Shown here one piece after another: positions 1 through 7,716 of a stretch of DNA of 46,089 bases. Position numbers and translations under genes: made by a program. The stretch spans positions 1 to 46,089 of the forward strand of contig CAZIPL010000008.1 of assembly GCA_964541255.1 (NCBI GenBank), in the 5' to 3' direction. The notes under the pieces were generated by a model that saw nothing but the letters and a program-made list of their open reading frames with translations, was not told the origin of the DNA and searched no databases. The stretch comes from CAYOSU01 sp964541255. GTDB taxonomy: Bacteria; Bacillota; Clostridia; Christensenellales; CAMQZB01. Within the stretch, counting starts at the first letter, position 1. Each line of letters starts with the position of its first letter.

Positions 1-1
1 G

Positions 2-1525
2 GGCTTCAAATATAAAGACTGCGTAGAAGAAATGAAGATGGTCAACAAAGCGTTCATCGAGATAATGATCGAGGGCGATGCTAACGGAAGAGGCTTTCAA
101 TATCCTATTCCGACATATTCCATCACGCGTGATTTCGACTGGTCTGAAACGGAGAACAACAAGCTTTTGTTCACTATGACGGCAAAATACGGAACGCCTT
201 ATTTTTCCAACTACGTCAACTCCGATATGGAACCCTCCGACGTACGTTCGATGTGCTGCAGACTTCGTTTGGACTTGAGAGAGCTTCGCAAAAAATCGGG
301 CGGTTATTTCGGTAGCGGCGAATCTACGGGATCGGTTGGCGTTGTAACAATCAATATGCCGAGAATCGCATACCTTTCTAAGGATAAGGAAGAGTTCTTC
401 GCAAGACTTACGAAGCTTATGGACATCTCCGCAAGATCTTTGAAAGTCAAGAGAGATACGATAACAAAGCTTCTCGAAGCTGGACTTTATCCTTACACGA
501 AAAGATACCTGGGAACGTTCAATAACCACTTCTCGACAATCGGCCTTGTCGGTATGAACGAAGCGTGCCTCAACGCTAAGTGGATCGGGGTAGACATGAC
601 CCACGAAGAAGCTCAGAAGTTCACGGTAGAAACCCTCGACTTCATGAGAAACAAACTTTCCGATTATCAGGAAATGTACGGGGATCTATATAACCTCGAA
701 GCTACGCCTGCGGAAAGCACTTCTTATAGACTTGCTAAGCACGACAGAGCTCGTTATCCCGACATCATCGCGTCGGGCGACGAAGAGTCTCCGTATTATA
801 CCAACAGCTCGCACTTACCCGTAGGCTATACGGACGACATTTTCTCCGCACTCGACATTCAGGACGAACTTCAGACGAAGTATACTTCGGGAACGGTTTT
901 CCATGCGTTCTTGGGTCAGAAGCTTCCCGATTGGCAAGCCGCAGCTAACCTTGTAAGAAAGATTGCGTATAACTATAGACTTCCTTACTACACGCTTTCT
1001 CCGACGTATTCCGTATGTGCCGAGCACGGATATATCGAGGGCGAGCATTTCAAATGCCCCATTTGCGGAAAGGACGCCGAAGTATATTCGAGAATCACGG
1101 GATATTATCGTCCCGTTCAGAACTGGAACGTAGGTAAGAGACAGGAATTCTCCGAGAGAAAGGTATACGACATCGAAAACTCGATGAAGCATTGGGGAGA
1201 CGAGCATCACGACGACGAAGCTCCGATAGCTCCCGATGTAGCATGTGAACCCGAAACAACGGAAGCTCACGCATTCGAAGAGTTCGGAAGCAATATCCTT
1301 CTTTTCACGACAAAGACTTGCCCCAACTGCAAGATGAGCAAAATGATGCTCGATAAAGCGGGTCTTAGCTACGTTGTGATAGATGCCGAGGATCAAAAAG
1401 AACTTACTTATAGATTCGGTGTAAGAAAAGCTCCGACCATGCTCGTAGAAAACGGCGAAAGCTTCGACAGATACGAGAATGCAAGCGAGATAAAGGGCTA
1501 CATCGAAAAGGTTAGAGGAAACTAA
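2..1525 (+). CDS. nrdD: Anaerobic (class III) ribonucleoside-triphosphate reductase, C-terminal part, with fused glutaredoxin-like domain (5' partial)
   Basis: Reduces ribonucleoside triphosphates to deoxy forms without oxygen, using a glycyl radical made by the activase NrdG. The frame is open to the left edge, so the N-terminus lies outside the window. Counting from the first visible Met (base 32), a Cys pair in SMCCRL (C75, C76) is the likely thiyl-radical loop. A zinc site CAEHGY...CPICG uses C329, probably H332, C342 and C345. The glycyl radical motif RITGYYRP has G357, followed by PVQNWNVGKR. After about 40 linker residues comes a redoxin domain (about 420-497) with a CPNC motif at C430/C433 and the cis-Pro loop APTM. 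E. coli-type NrdD takes electrons from formate; a fused redoxin followed by a reductase gene points to the redoxin-dependent subtype. The next gene starts 5 nt after the stop. Confidence 0.93.
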   Translation, partial: GFKYKDCVEEMKMVNKAFIEIMIEGDANGRGFQYPIPTYSITRDFDWSETENNKLLFTMTAKYGTPYFSNYVNSDMEPSDVRSMCCRLRLDLRELRKKSGGYFGSGESTGSVGVVTINMPRIAYLSKDKEEFFARLTKLMDISARSLKVKRDTITKLLEAGLYPYTKRYLGTFNNHFSTIGLVGMNEACLNAKWIGVDMTHEEAQKFTVETLDFMRNKLSDYQEMYGDLYNLEATPAESTSYRLAKHDRARYPDIIASGDEESPYYTNSSHLPVGYTDDIFSALDIQDELQTKYTSGTVFHAFLGQKLPDWQAAANLVRKIAYNYRLPYYTLSPTYSVCAEHGYIEGEHFKCPICGKDAEVYSRITGYYRPVQNWNVGKRQEFSERKVYDIENSMKHWGDEHHDDEAPIAPDVACEPETTEAHAFEEFGSNILLFTTKTCPNCKMSKMMLDKAGLSYVVIDAEDQKELTYRFGVRKAPTMLVENGESFDRYENASEIKGYIEKVRGN

Positions 1526-1530
1526 ACTAA

Positions 1531-2457
1531 ATGATTTACGATATAATTATCGCAGGCGGAGGCGTAGCGGGTATGACCGCTGCGCTTTACGCTAAAAGAA
1601 GCGGAAAAACCGTTCTTATCTTAGAAGAAGAGACGATAGGCGGACAGGCTGCTCTTTCTCCGAAGATAGAAAATATTCCGTCTATAGAGAGCATAAAAGG
1701 AAGCGACTTTACCGATAGATTGTTCGAACAAGTGCTTTCCTTAGGCGCGGAAGTAGAACTTGAAAAGGTCGAGGGGATAGAAAAAATCAACGATCTTTTC
1801 GTCGTTCACACAAACTACGGCGACCACAGCGCAAAGAGCATAATTCTTGCTAACGGCGTAAGACATAAGCACCTAAATCTTAGAGACGAAGAGGAGATGA
1901 TAGGAAAGGGAATTTCCTATTGCGCGGTATGCGATGGAGCGTTTTATAAGGACGAAGAGGTCGCGCTTGTGGGGGACGGCAATACGGCGCTTCAATACGC
2001 GTTGCTTCTTTCTTCGCTTTGCAAAAAGGTGTATGTTTTGACACTATTTGACAGGTTTTTCGGCGACGACGCTCTCGTTAAGGCGCTTTATAAAAAAGAC
2101 AACGTTGAAGTTATCCAGAACGTCGCGGTAGTTGACTATGAGACGGATGAAAAAGGCGAGCTTTCGGCGGTGATTTTTAAAGAGCGCTACGGCGAAGAAG
2201 AAACCAAATCCGTCGAAGTAAAGGCGCTTTTCATTGCGATAGGGCAGATTCCCGATAATAAACGCTTCAAAAACCTTGCCGAACTTGACGAAGAGGGCTT
2301 TTATATAACCTCCGACGATATGTCTTGCAAAGTTGACGGCGTGTATGCCGCAGGCGATTGCAGAAAGAAAAAAGTACGCCAAGTGTCAACCGCTTGCGCA
2401 GACGGCGCAATAGCCGCGGTTTCCGCAAACAACTATTTGGAACGCCAAGGCTTTTGA
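1531..2457 (+). CDS. trxB: Thioredoxin reductase-like flavoprotein, probable reductase of the NrdD-fused redoxin
   Basis: Two-domain flavoprotein of 308 residues, the usual TrxB length. The N-terminal FAD fold has GGGVAGM (residues 9-15). The redox-active disulfide is CAVC (C131, C134). The C-terminal FAD motif is YAAGDC. The second dinucleotide site keeps GDGNTA (148-153). The HRRxxxR motif that reads the NADPH 2'-phosphate is replaced by TLFDRFF (171-177), so NADPH may not be the donor. NADH, or a reduced-ferredoxin system as in clostridial FFTR enzymes, are the alternatives. Five bases separate it from nrdD, so the two are co-transcribed and the natural partner is the redoxin domain at the NrdD C-terminus. 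The family is certain; the electron donor is inference. Confidence 0.9.
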   Translation: MIYDIIIAGGGVAGMTAALYAKRSGKTVLILEEETIGGQAALSPKIENIPSIESIKGSDFTDRLFEQVLSLGAEVELEKVEGIEKINDLFVVHTNYGDHSAKSIILANGVRHKHLNLRDEEEMIGKGISYCAVCDGAFYKDEEVALVGDGNTALQYALLLSSLCKKVYVLTLFDRFFGDDALVKALYKKDNVEVIQNVAVVDYETDEKGELSAVIFKERYGEEETKSVEVKALFIAIGQIPDNKRFKNLAELDEEGFYITSDDMSCKVDGVYAAGDCRKKKVRQVSTACADGAIAAVSANNYLERQGF

Positions 2458-2495
2458 TTAAAAAAGCTTAAAATAACAAAAAATCACATACAAAA

Positions 2496-2530
2496 AAAGC
2501 TCGCTTTTCATAAGCGAGCTTTGGTTTTTT
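2496..2530 (+). terminator. Rho-independent terminator after nrdD-trxB
   Basis: Perfect 11-bp stem, bases 2496-2506 with 2512-2522, 5-nt loop, followed by GGTTTTTT. It lies 38 nt after the reductase stop. Confidence 0.85.
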
Positions 2531-2542
2531 ATAAAGCTTTAA

Positions 2543-2694
2543 TATAATCTATAAGAAGTAAATCTTTTGTCTTGCGACAAAATCTTTGCAAAACAAGAAT
2601 GTTTTGCTGCGAAACTTTCATTTCGCACTTCTTAGATTGAAATACTGCGAAGTCGTAAACCCTTGCAAGCAAGTTTGTAATTTCTTGTATTATT
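2543..2694 (-). repeat. Family A interspersed multi-hairpin repeat, copy 1
   Basis: About 150-bp element bounded by complementary ends (ATAAGAAGT at one side, TTTCTTGTATTAT at the other). Internal stem-loops include TTTTGTC/GACAAAA, GCAAAACA/TGTTTTGC and GCGAAA/TTTCGC. Related copies lie near 14.95, 18.2, 28.9, 33.2 and 40.2 kb. This copy starts 2 nt after the stop of the minus-strand DUF308 gene and is in the same orientation relative to that gene as the copy after the ferredoxin at 28.86 kb. Confidence 0.8.
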
Positions 2695-2696
2695 GG

Positions 2697-3161
2697 TTAT
2701 TTCTTAATTCCGAAGATTGTCGAAACGCCGTCAACAATAAAGATAACGCCGATAACGATGAAGAACCAATCGAGCATAACGAACTTGCACATAATGAGCA
2801 AAAGTCCGATTACGATTGTGAGAACGGAGGAAAGGATTGCAGCCGTTACTTTGGACTTAAGCGCGTTAACGAGATCTACCGCGCCCTGAATCAAAACAGC
2901 TACGCCCAAGATAATGAGAGTAATCTGAACAAACAACCAGCCGCCTAAAAGAATGACCGCGCCTACAGCCATATATAAAACGGCTTCTGTCGTCTTTTTG
3001 AGGGAAACAAGCGCATAGATTCCGTATACGATCAAAATAACGCCTACCGCGGTCATAAGCCAGCTTAGAACTTGGCTTTTGAATACGCAGAAAAGCACGC
3101 CCACGAGGATATATACGAGGGCAGAGAGTACGGATTTACTCAACTTAACATCTTTTGCCAT
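2697..3161 (-). CDS. DUF308 / HdeD-family small integral membrane protein
   Basis: A 154-residue protein, almost wholly hydrophobic, with about six predicted membrane segments in two similar halves and the glycine-rich repeats of the DUF308/HdeD family. HdeD takes part in acid resistance in enterobacteria; in Firmicutes the role is unknown. I chose the ATG at 3161 (MAKDVKLSK) because AGAGG lies 11 nt upstream and the hydrophobic core follows at once. A longer in-frame start at 3260 would add a polar 33-residue extension. It has its own promoter, and its 3' end runs directly into a family A repeat. Confidence 0.75.
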   Translation of the reverse strand: MAKDVKLSKSVLSALVYILVGVLFCVFKSQVLSWLMTAVGVILIVYGIYALVSLKKTTEAVLYMAVGAVILLGGWLFVQITLIILGVAVLIQGAVDLVNALKSKVTAAILSSVLTIVIGLLLIMCKFVMLDWFFIVIGVIFIVDGVSTIFGIKK

Positions 3162-3354
3162 AATAAATAAAACCTCTTTAATTTTTTTCGAATTAGTATT
3201 GATAAAAAGTATGCTTTTTTCGGCGTTGGCATTTTTGCAACGCGTCGATTTTTCCGACATCGAATCGATAACCGAAAAAAAGATGCGTTTTCAAGAGTTC
3301 TTTTATCGGTTTTTATCTGTCGGATTGTCGCTAAGCATTCTTTTTACGCTAATA

Positions 3355-3383
3355 ATTATAGCACAATGTTTTTCATATTGCAA
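3355..3383 (-). promoter_or_regulatory. Sigma-A promoter of the DUF308 gene
   Basis: On the minus strand TTGCAA (3383-3378), 17-nt spacer, TATAAT (3360-3355), with the extended element TGTGC just before the -10. The untranslated leader would be about 185 nt. Confidence 0.7.
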
Positions 3384-3455
3384 AGAATTGTATTACATTT
3401 TATGCCGCGTATGTTTGTCGTGGTTAGCCGTTTTTATTAAATATGCGAAAATCTA

Positions 3456-3484
3456 TTGTAAAAAGCTTTCGCGTATGATAAAAT
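3456..3484 (+). promoter_or_regulatory. Sigma-A promoter of the PAP2 gene
   Basis: TTGTAA (3456-3461), 17-nt spacer, TAAAAT (3479-3484) preceded by TGA (extended -10). An AGGAG ribosome site follows before the ATG at 3515. Confidence 0.7.
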
Positions 3485-3514
3485 AACTAAAAAGATATAT
3501 AGGAGTTTATATAG

Positions 3515-4450
3515 ATGCTACTTGACGGTAATATATGGTTTTTGCCCTTTGAGGTAGACTTTATAGTTTGGTTGCAAGGAATCGGCGAAGGAACGTTTCT
3601 TCAGACGGCTTTGTTGTGGCTGAATAACTTTTTATCCATTCTCGGCGAAGAAATGCTTATGATAGTAATCATGGGCTTGATATATTGGGGCTTTGACAAG
3701 AAAAAAGGTGAGAGAATCGCTGTGTCGCTTCTTGCGGCAAACGTAGCAAATCCCCTTATCAAAAACGTCATAAAAAGGCTCAGACCTTATCAGTCAACCG
3801 ACAAAATCGAGCTTTTGAGAGATGTAGGCGGATATTCTTTCCCATCGGGGCATTCGTCGTCTTCGGCGTCGTTCTATCCCGCTATAGCTTATAACTACAG
3901 AGAAAAGAATTGGAAGTGGATGACTGTTCTTGCGATAGTCATTCCGATTTTGGTCGCGGTATCGAGAAACTACCTCGGCGCACACTTTTTGACCGACGTC
4001 GTATGCGGTTTGCTTCTCGGCGTGATAATTCTTCTTGCGACGCAGTTTATTCTCGATAAAATATCGAATAAGTACTATTTCTACATCGGAATGATAGTGC
4101 TTTTCTCGGTAGGGCTTTTCTATTGCAAAACGCACGACTATTTCACTTCGCTCGGAATAATAATCGGTTTTGTCGCAGGCATTGCTTTCGAAGAAAGATT
4201 CGTCAAGTTTGCAAACACCAAGCTTTGGTGGAGAGCAGCTTTAAGAACTCTTATTGGCGGCGGACTTTATCTTGGACTCAACTTCCTAATAAAGCTTGCT
4301 TTCGGCGGATTTTTTGTCGAAGATTCCGCAGGCGATTTGGCGTTCAGAGTAATAAGATACACCGTAATCATCTTCACGCTTATAGGTCTTTATCCGTGGG
4401 TGTTCGGCTTATTCGATAAGGTTTGGCAAAAGCTCGGCGTAATAAAATAA
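3515..4450 (+). CDS. PAP2-superfamily membrane phosphatase
   Basis: Integral membrane phosphatase of 311 residues. The three PAP2 motifs are intact: KNVIKRLRP (K83 to P91), PSGH (110-113) and SRNYLGAHFLTD (S150, R151, G155, H157, D161). The conserved histidines give the phosphohistidine nucleophile and the acid/base. Family members dephosphorylate undecaprenyl diphosphate, phosphatidic acid or similar lipids. The C-terminal extension of about 130 residues with several more membrane helices is longer than in small BcrC/PgpB types, so the substrate is open. It is a single-gene unit with its own promoter and terminator. AGGAG lies about 8 nt upstream of the ATG. Confidence 0.88.
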   Translation: MLLDGNIWFLPFEVDFIVWLQGIGEGTFLQTALLWLNNFLSILGEEMLMIVIMGLIYWGFDKKKGERIAVSLLAANVANPLIKNVIKRLRPYQSTDKIELLRDVGGYSFPSGHSSSSASFYPAIAYNYREKNWKWMTVLAIVIPILVAVSRNYLGAHFLTDVVCGLLLGVIILLATQFILDKISNKYYFYIGMIVLFSVGLFYCKTHDYFTSLGIIIGFVAGIAFEERFVKFANTKLWWRAALRTLIGGGLYLGLNFLIKLAFGGFFVEDSAGDLAFRVIRYTVIIFTLIGLYPWVFGLFDKVWQKLGVIK

Positions 4451-4468
4451 AAACGTAAAACAAAAATC

Positions 4469-4500
4469 AAGGTTCGGTATTTTTTCCCCGAACCTTTTTT
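4469..4500 (+). terminator. Terminator after the PAP2 gene
   Basis: Stem 4469-4477 with 4488-4496 (9 bp), 10-nt loop, T-run to 4500. Confidence 0.85.
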
Positions 4501-4618
4501 ATTATGTCTTTTTGGGGTCTTTAAAGCAAAGCTTTGCGAAGTTTATTAGATATTCAACAACCAAAGATTTGAAAATTACGCAAGAAAGACACTTTTTAGG
4601 CTCAAACGGGTGAGATTT

Positions 4619-5482
4619 TCAGTGATTAACTTTCATCATTTTCGAATACTCTTTCGGCGTAATGCCGTATTCTTTCTTGAACGATCTGAAAAAGCTGTTG
4701 TAATCGGAGAACCCGCATTTTTCGTATACATCGATAACGTGCTCGTTTTTTGCGAGGTATTCTTTTGCAAGGACGAGCCTTTTTTTGATTATGTATTGGT
4801 GAATGGGACAGTCGACGGAATCCTTGAAGATATGCATAATTCTCGACTTACTCAAGAACACGCTTTGTGCGATTGATTCTATCGAAAGCTCGGGATCCGT
4901 CAAATGCTCGTTGATGAAAATAAGGAGCTTTTCTTTTATAACGTCGTCCTCGTTTGTTTCTTTTTGCTCGAGGATTTCCTCGTTTTCGAGAAGTATCAAA
5001 AGCTCCGCGACTTTGCTTTGCGCCAGAATGTCGTTTCCGTAGCCGTATGCTTTTTCGGAACTGTCATAACAGCTTCTAAGAAGCGAAAAGGCTTTTTCCT
5101 TGTCTTTTTTGGATAGCCTGATAAGGTTTTTGCCGTTTTTCGCAGCCTTTTCAAAGGGTTGCAAAAGATTGCTTTCTGGGGTGGAAAGGCGCGTCAAGAA
5201 TCCCTCGCTCATCCATAGCACGTATCTTTCGTATTTCATAACGCTTCGTGCAGACATTTTGTGAAGCTCGCTCGGCGAAATCAAAAGTATGTCGCCGGGC
5301 TTAAGGGCATAGCTTCGTCCCTCGATAACGTAGTTTACGTCGCCGCCCACGAAGCAATACAGCTCATAAAAATCGTGGTGGTGTGTGCCGACCTCTTTGA
5401 CATAGCTGTCGTAGTAGTGAAATATTTCATAAGGCTTGTTCGCCATCGCTTGTCGCGGGTCGAAAACGGTATCTTTTCTCAT
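4619..5482 (-). CDS. AraC-family transcriptional regulator with cupin sensor domain
   Basis: A 287-residue regulator. Residues about 15-90 form an AraC-type cupin pocket (histidines in GTHHHDFYELY, then KPGDILLISP). Residues about 180-285 hold two helix-turn-helix motifs with the AraC signature (SIESIAQSVFLSKSRIMHIF and the GFSDYNSFFRSFKKEYGITP region). Such proteins sense sugars or sugar acids and usually activate. It is divergent from the uronate genes that start at 6293 and is the only regulator next to them, so I infer that it controls them. Candidate direct-repeat half sites lie just upstream of the uxaC promoter. AGGAG precedes the ATG by about 6 nt. The effector is unknown. Confidence 0.88.
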   Translation of the reverse strand: MRKDTVFDPRQAMANKPYEIFHYYDSYVKEVGTHHHDFYELYCFVGGDVNYVIEGRSYALKPGDILLISPSELHKMSARSVMKYERYVLWMSEGFLTRLSTPESNLLQPFEKAAKNGKNLIRLSKKDKEKAFSLLRSCYDSSEKAYGYGNDILAQSKVAELLILLENEEILEQKETNEDDVIKEKLLIFINEHLTDPELSIESIAQSVFLSKSRIMHIFKDSVDCPIHQYIIKKRLVLAKEYLAKNEHVIDVYEKCGFSDYNSFFRSFKKEYGITPKEYSKMMKVNH

Positions 5483-6154
5483 AAAAACTCCTATCGTGAA
5501 TAATAATTTTGCAGAAAGTGAGGCGTTATATGATTCAAAAACTGCGGCGAAAGTTGTACCCCGCCCTACGTGTAGAAACGTAAAAGCGTTGTAGGGCGGT
5601 GGCTCTGCTGCCGCCGAATAACAAGGCGCTTTTTTTGGAGCTGTCGCCGTAAGGCAACTAAAGGGATTGACCTATCGTCAAATACTTCCTTTAGCAAGTT
5701 TTCAGTTGTCAAAAAAACAAAGGTATTGACTCATCGCTCAAGGCTCCCTTTGAAGGGAGCTGGCTCGGCAATAGCCGAGACTGAGGGATTGACATATCAA
5801 CTATTCCTTTAGAAAGATGCAGAAAAACGACTGAGGGATTGTTTGTTGCCACGTGGCATTTTTTAAACATAACCAATCTAGTAGGGCGGTGGCGCAGTTT
5901 ACGCAGAAATAAGGCTCCTTGTTAAAGATGCCTTTGCTGTCGTGTTCAAAGTCGTAGGGCGGTGGCTCTGCTGCCGCCGAATAATAAGTCTCCCTTTGAA
6001 TTGCGCTGTCATTGCGAACCGAAATGACAAAAGGGATTGACCTATCGGCAATTGCAAAAACGCGTTTAACAAGGGTTTTTAATTATGGTTTCGCGCAAAC
6101 TTTTCTCGGCGTTTTTCGGTCTTTAACCTTGTTTCAAACAGTTTACTCTATATA
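5483..6154. repeat. Gene-free spacer filled with B, C and D interspersed repeats
   Basis: About 670 bp without a credible gene. It holds type C palindromes (GTAGGGCGGTGGC...GCCGCC) near 5590-5618, 5881-5908 and 5953-5980. Type B double hairpins (GGCTCCC...GGGAGC, then GGCTCGG..CCGAGAC, ending GAGGGATTGA) lie near 5738-5792, with degraded copies at 5618-5675 and 5983-6045. A type D linker (TTGCCACGTGGCATT) is near 5848. The order B-D-C matches the copies at 15.2 and 36.5 kb. Confidence 0.75.
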
Positions 6155-6187
6155 TAGCAGTTTTTGCAAGTATTTTTAGCATTTTTT
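6155..6187 (+). promoter_or_regulatory. Candidate AraC-type operator upstream of uxaC
   Basis: Two near-identical direct half sites, TAGCAGTTTTT (6155-6165) and TAGCATTTTTT (6177-6187), 22 bp apart, so on the same helix face. The second ends 4 bp before the -35. This is the usual position for an AraC-family activator. Inference only; the AT-rich background makes chance matches possible. Confidence 0.4.
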
Positions 6188-6191
6188 TATA

Positions 6192-6220
6192 TTTACTATC
6201 AAAAAGATATGTGCTACAAT
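6192..6220 (+). promoter_or_regulatory. Sigma-A promoter of the uronate operon
   Basis: TTTACT (6192-6197), 17-nt spacer, TACAAT (6215-6220), with the extended element TGTGC before the -10. The leader is about 66 nt, with GGAGG 6 nt before the uxaC ATG. Confidence 0.7.
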
Positions 6221-6292
6221 GATATTGTAAAATGAATAGCTTTGTGATAAAACTAAAAAATATCGCAAAGACGGATATTTACGGAGGAATAT

Positions 6293-7654
6293 ATGAAAAA
6301 CAGCTTTGCGCTTAAAAACAAAACTGCGGAAAGACTTTACGAAGAAGTGAAGAACCTTCCGATAATAGATTATCATTGCCACCTTTCGGCAAAGGAGATT
6401 TACGAAGACGAAAACTTCGGGAACATAACTAAGGTCTTCCTTGCTGCAGATCATTACAAATGGCGTCTTATGCGCTCGTTCGGTATTGACGAAAAGTACA
6501 TAACGGGCGACGCGGACGATTTTTCGAAGTTCGAAAAATATATCGAATGCGTTTCTTACGCCGTCGGTTCGCCCCTTTACGCTTGGACAGTTTTGGAGCT
6601 TCATACTTATTTCGATTATGACGGAGACATTCTTCCCGAAAAAGCGAGAGAGATTTACGACATCGCGAATAAGGCGATAAAGGAAAAAGACCTCAAGCCA
6701 TCGACCGTTATGAAGATTTCGAAAGTAGAAGCGGTCTGCACGATTGAGGAAGCGTATGCTGATTTGAAGTATCACGAGCTTTTGTCGGGAAAGACCGAAA
6801 CAAAGATACTTCCTGCGTTTAGAGGGGATAAGCTTATCAATATTTTCGACGGTAACTTTGCAAAATACGTCGAGCTTCTTTCCGAAAATACGGGAGTAAA
6901 AGTAAATGACATCGACTCGCTTTTATCTGCTCTTGACAAGCAAATCGAGCGTTTCGGCGCACTCGGCTGCATTTCCGCCGACTTTGCGTATGAGGGACTC
7001 AATTACGTTCCCGCAACGAAAGAGGAGGCGGGTCTTGCGTTTAACAACGCGCTTTGCGGCAAAGAGTTCGACGGCGACAAATACGTATCTTTCGTTTCGA
7101 CCTATCTTCTCGATAAGTGCTATAAATACGGCTTCGGCGTTCAGCTCCATTTCGGCGCGATAAGAAACAACAACGAAAAGATGTTTGCGCGCCTCGGTGC
7201 CGATTCGGGATACGATTCGATTTCCGACGTTCCTTATCTTCACGGTTTGAGAGGACTTCTCAATTCCGTTGACGAAGTCGGAAAGACTGTGATATTTAAT
7301 CTCAACCCTGCCGACAATGCGATTATAGCGACGTTCTGCGGCAACTTCGTTTCGGGTGGAGTTAAGGGCAAGGTTCAACCTGGAGCTGCTTGGTGGTTCA
7401 ACGATCACTACGACGGAATGACGGAGATGCTCAAAAACCAAGGCAACCTCACGCACCTTGCGACCAATGTAGGTATGCTCACCGATTCGAGATCATTCAC
7501 GTCTTATCCACGCCACGACTATTTCAGAAGAATACTTTGCACCTTCCTCGGAAACAAAGCAGAGGACGGAGACTTTACGTCTAACCTCGAGGTTTTGGTC
7601 AAGATTGCCAAAGACGTAAGCTATTATAACGCAAAGGAATATTTCAATCTATAA
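6293..7654 (+). CDS. uxaC: Glucuronate isomerase (uronate isomerase)
   Basis: Converts D-glucuronate to D-fructuronate (and D-galacturonate to D-tagaturonate), the first step of uronate use in the cytoplasm. At 453 residues it is near the family norm (about 465). It has the amidohydrolase metal motif DYHCHL (H28, H30), the N-terminal LPIIDYHCHLSAKEI block, GVQLHFGAIRNNN, and the C-terminal SRSFTSYPRHDYFRR block with the conserved Arg-His-Asp. It is the first gene of the island, with its own promoter, and gnd follows after 62 nt. Its product is the expected substrate of the UxuB-type SDR encoded at 11.7 kb. Confidence 0.96.
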   Translation: MKNSFALKNKTAERLYEEVKNLPIIDYHCHLSAKEIYEDENFGNITKVFLAADHYKWRLMRSFGIDEKYITGDADDFSKFEKYIECVSYAVGSPLYAWTVLELHTYFDYDGDILPEKAREIYDIANKAIKEKDLKPSTVMKISKVEAVCTIEEAYADLKYHELLSGKTETKILPAFRGDKLINIFDGNFAKYVELLSENTGVKVNDIDSLLSALDKQIERFGALGCISADFAYEGLNYVPATKEEAGLAFNNALCGKEFDGDKYVSFVSTYLLDKCYKYGFGVQLHFGAIRNNNEKMFARLGADSGYDSISDVPYLHGLRGLLNSVDEVGKTVIFNLNPADNAIIATFCGNFVSGGVKGKVQPGAAWWFNDHYDGMTEMLKNQGNLTHLATNVGMLTDSRSFTSYPRHDYFRRILCTFLGNKAEDGDFTSNLEVLVKIAKDVSYYNAKEYFNL

Positions 7655-7716
7655 ACGCTTTACACCGCAACATGCGGCTAAAAATAAAAAAATATAAAAA
7701 AGAGGTATAAATTATT

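Noticed and set aside
2586..2948. Forward frame overlapping the family A repeat and the DUF308 gene
   Set aside because: Starts inside a structured repeat and runs antisense to a well-supported membrane protein gene.
7665..7677. Hairpin CCGCA/TGCGG between uxaC and gnd
   Set aside because: Only 5 bp with a 3-nt loop and no U-run; too weak to call.
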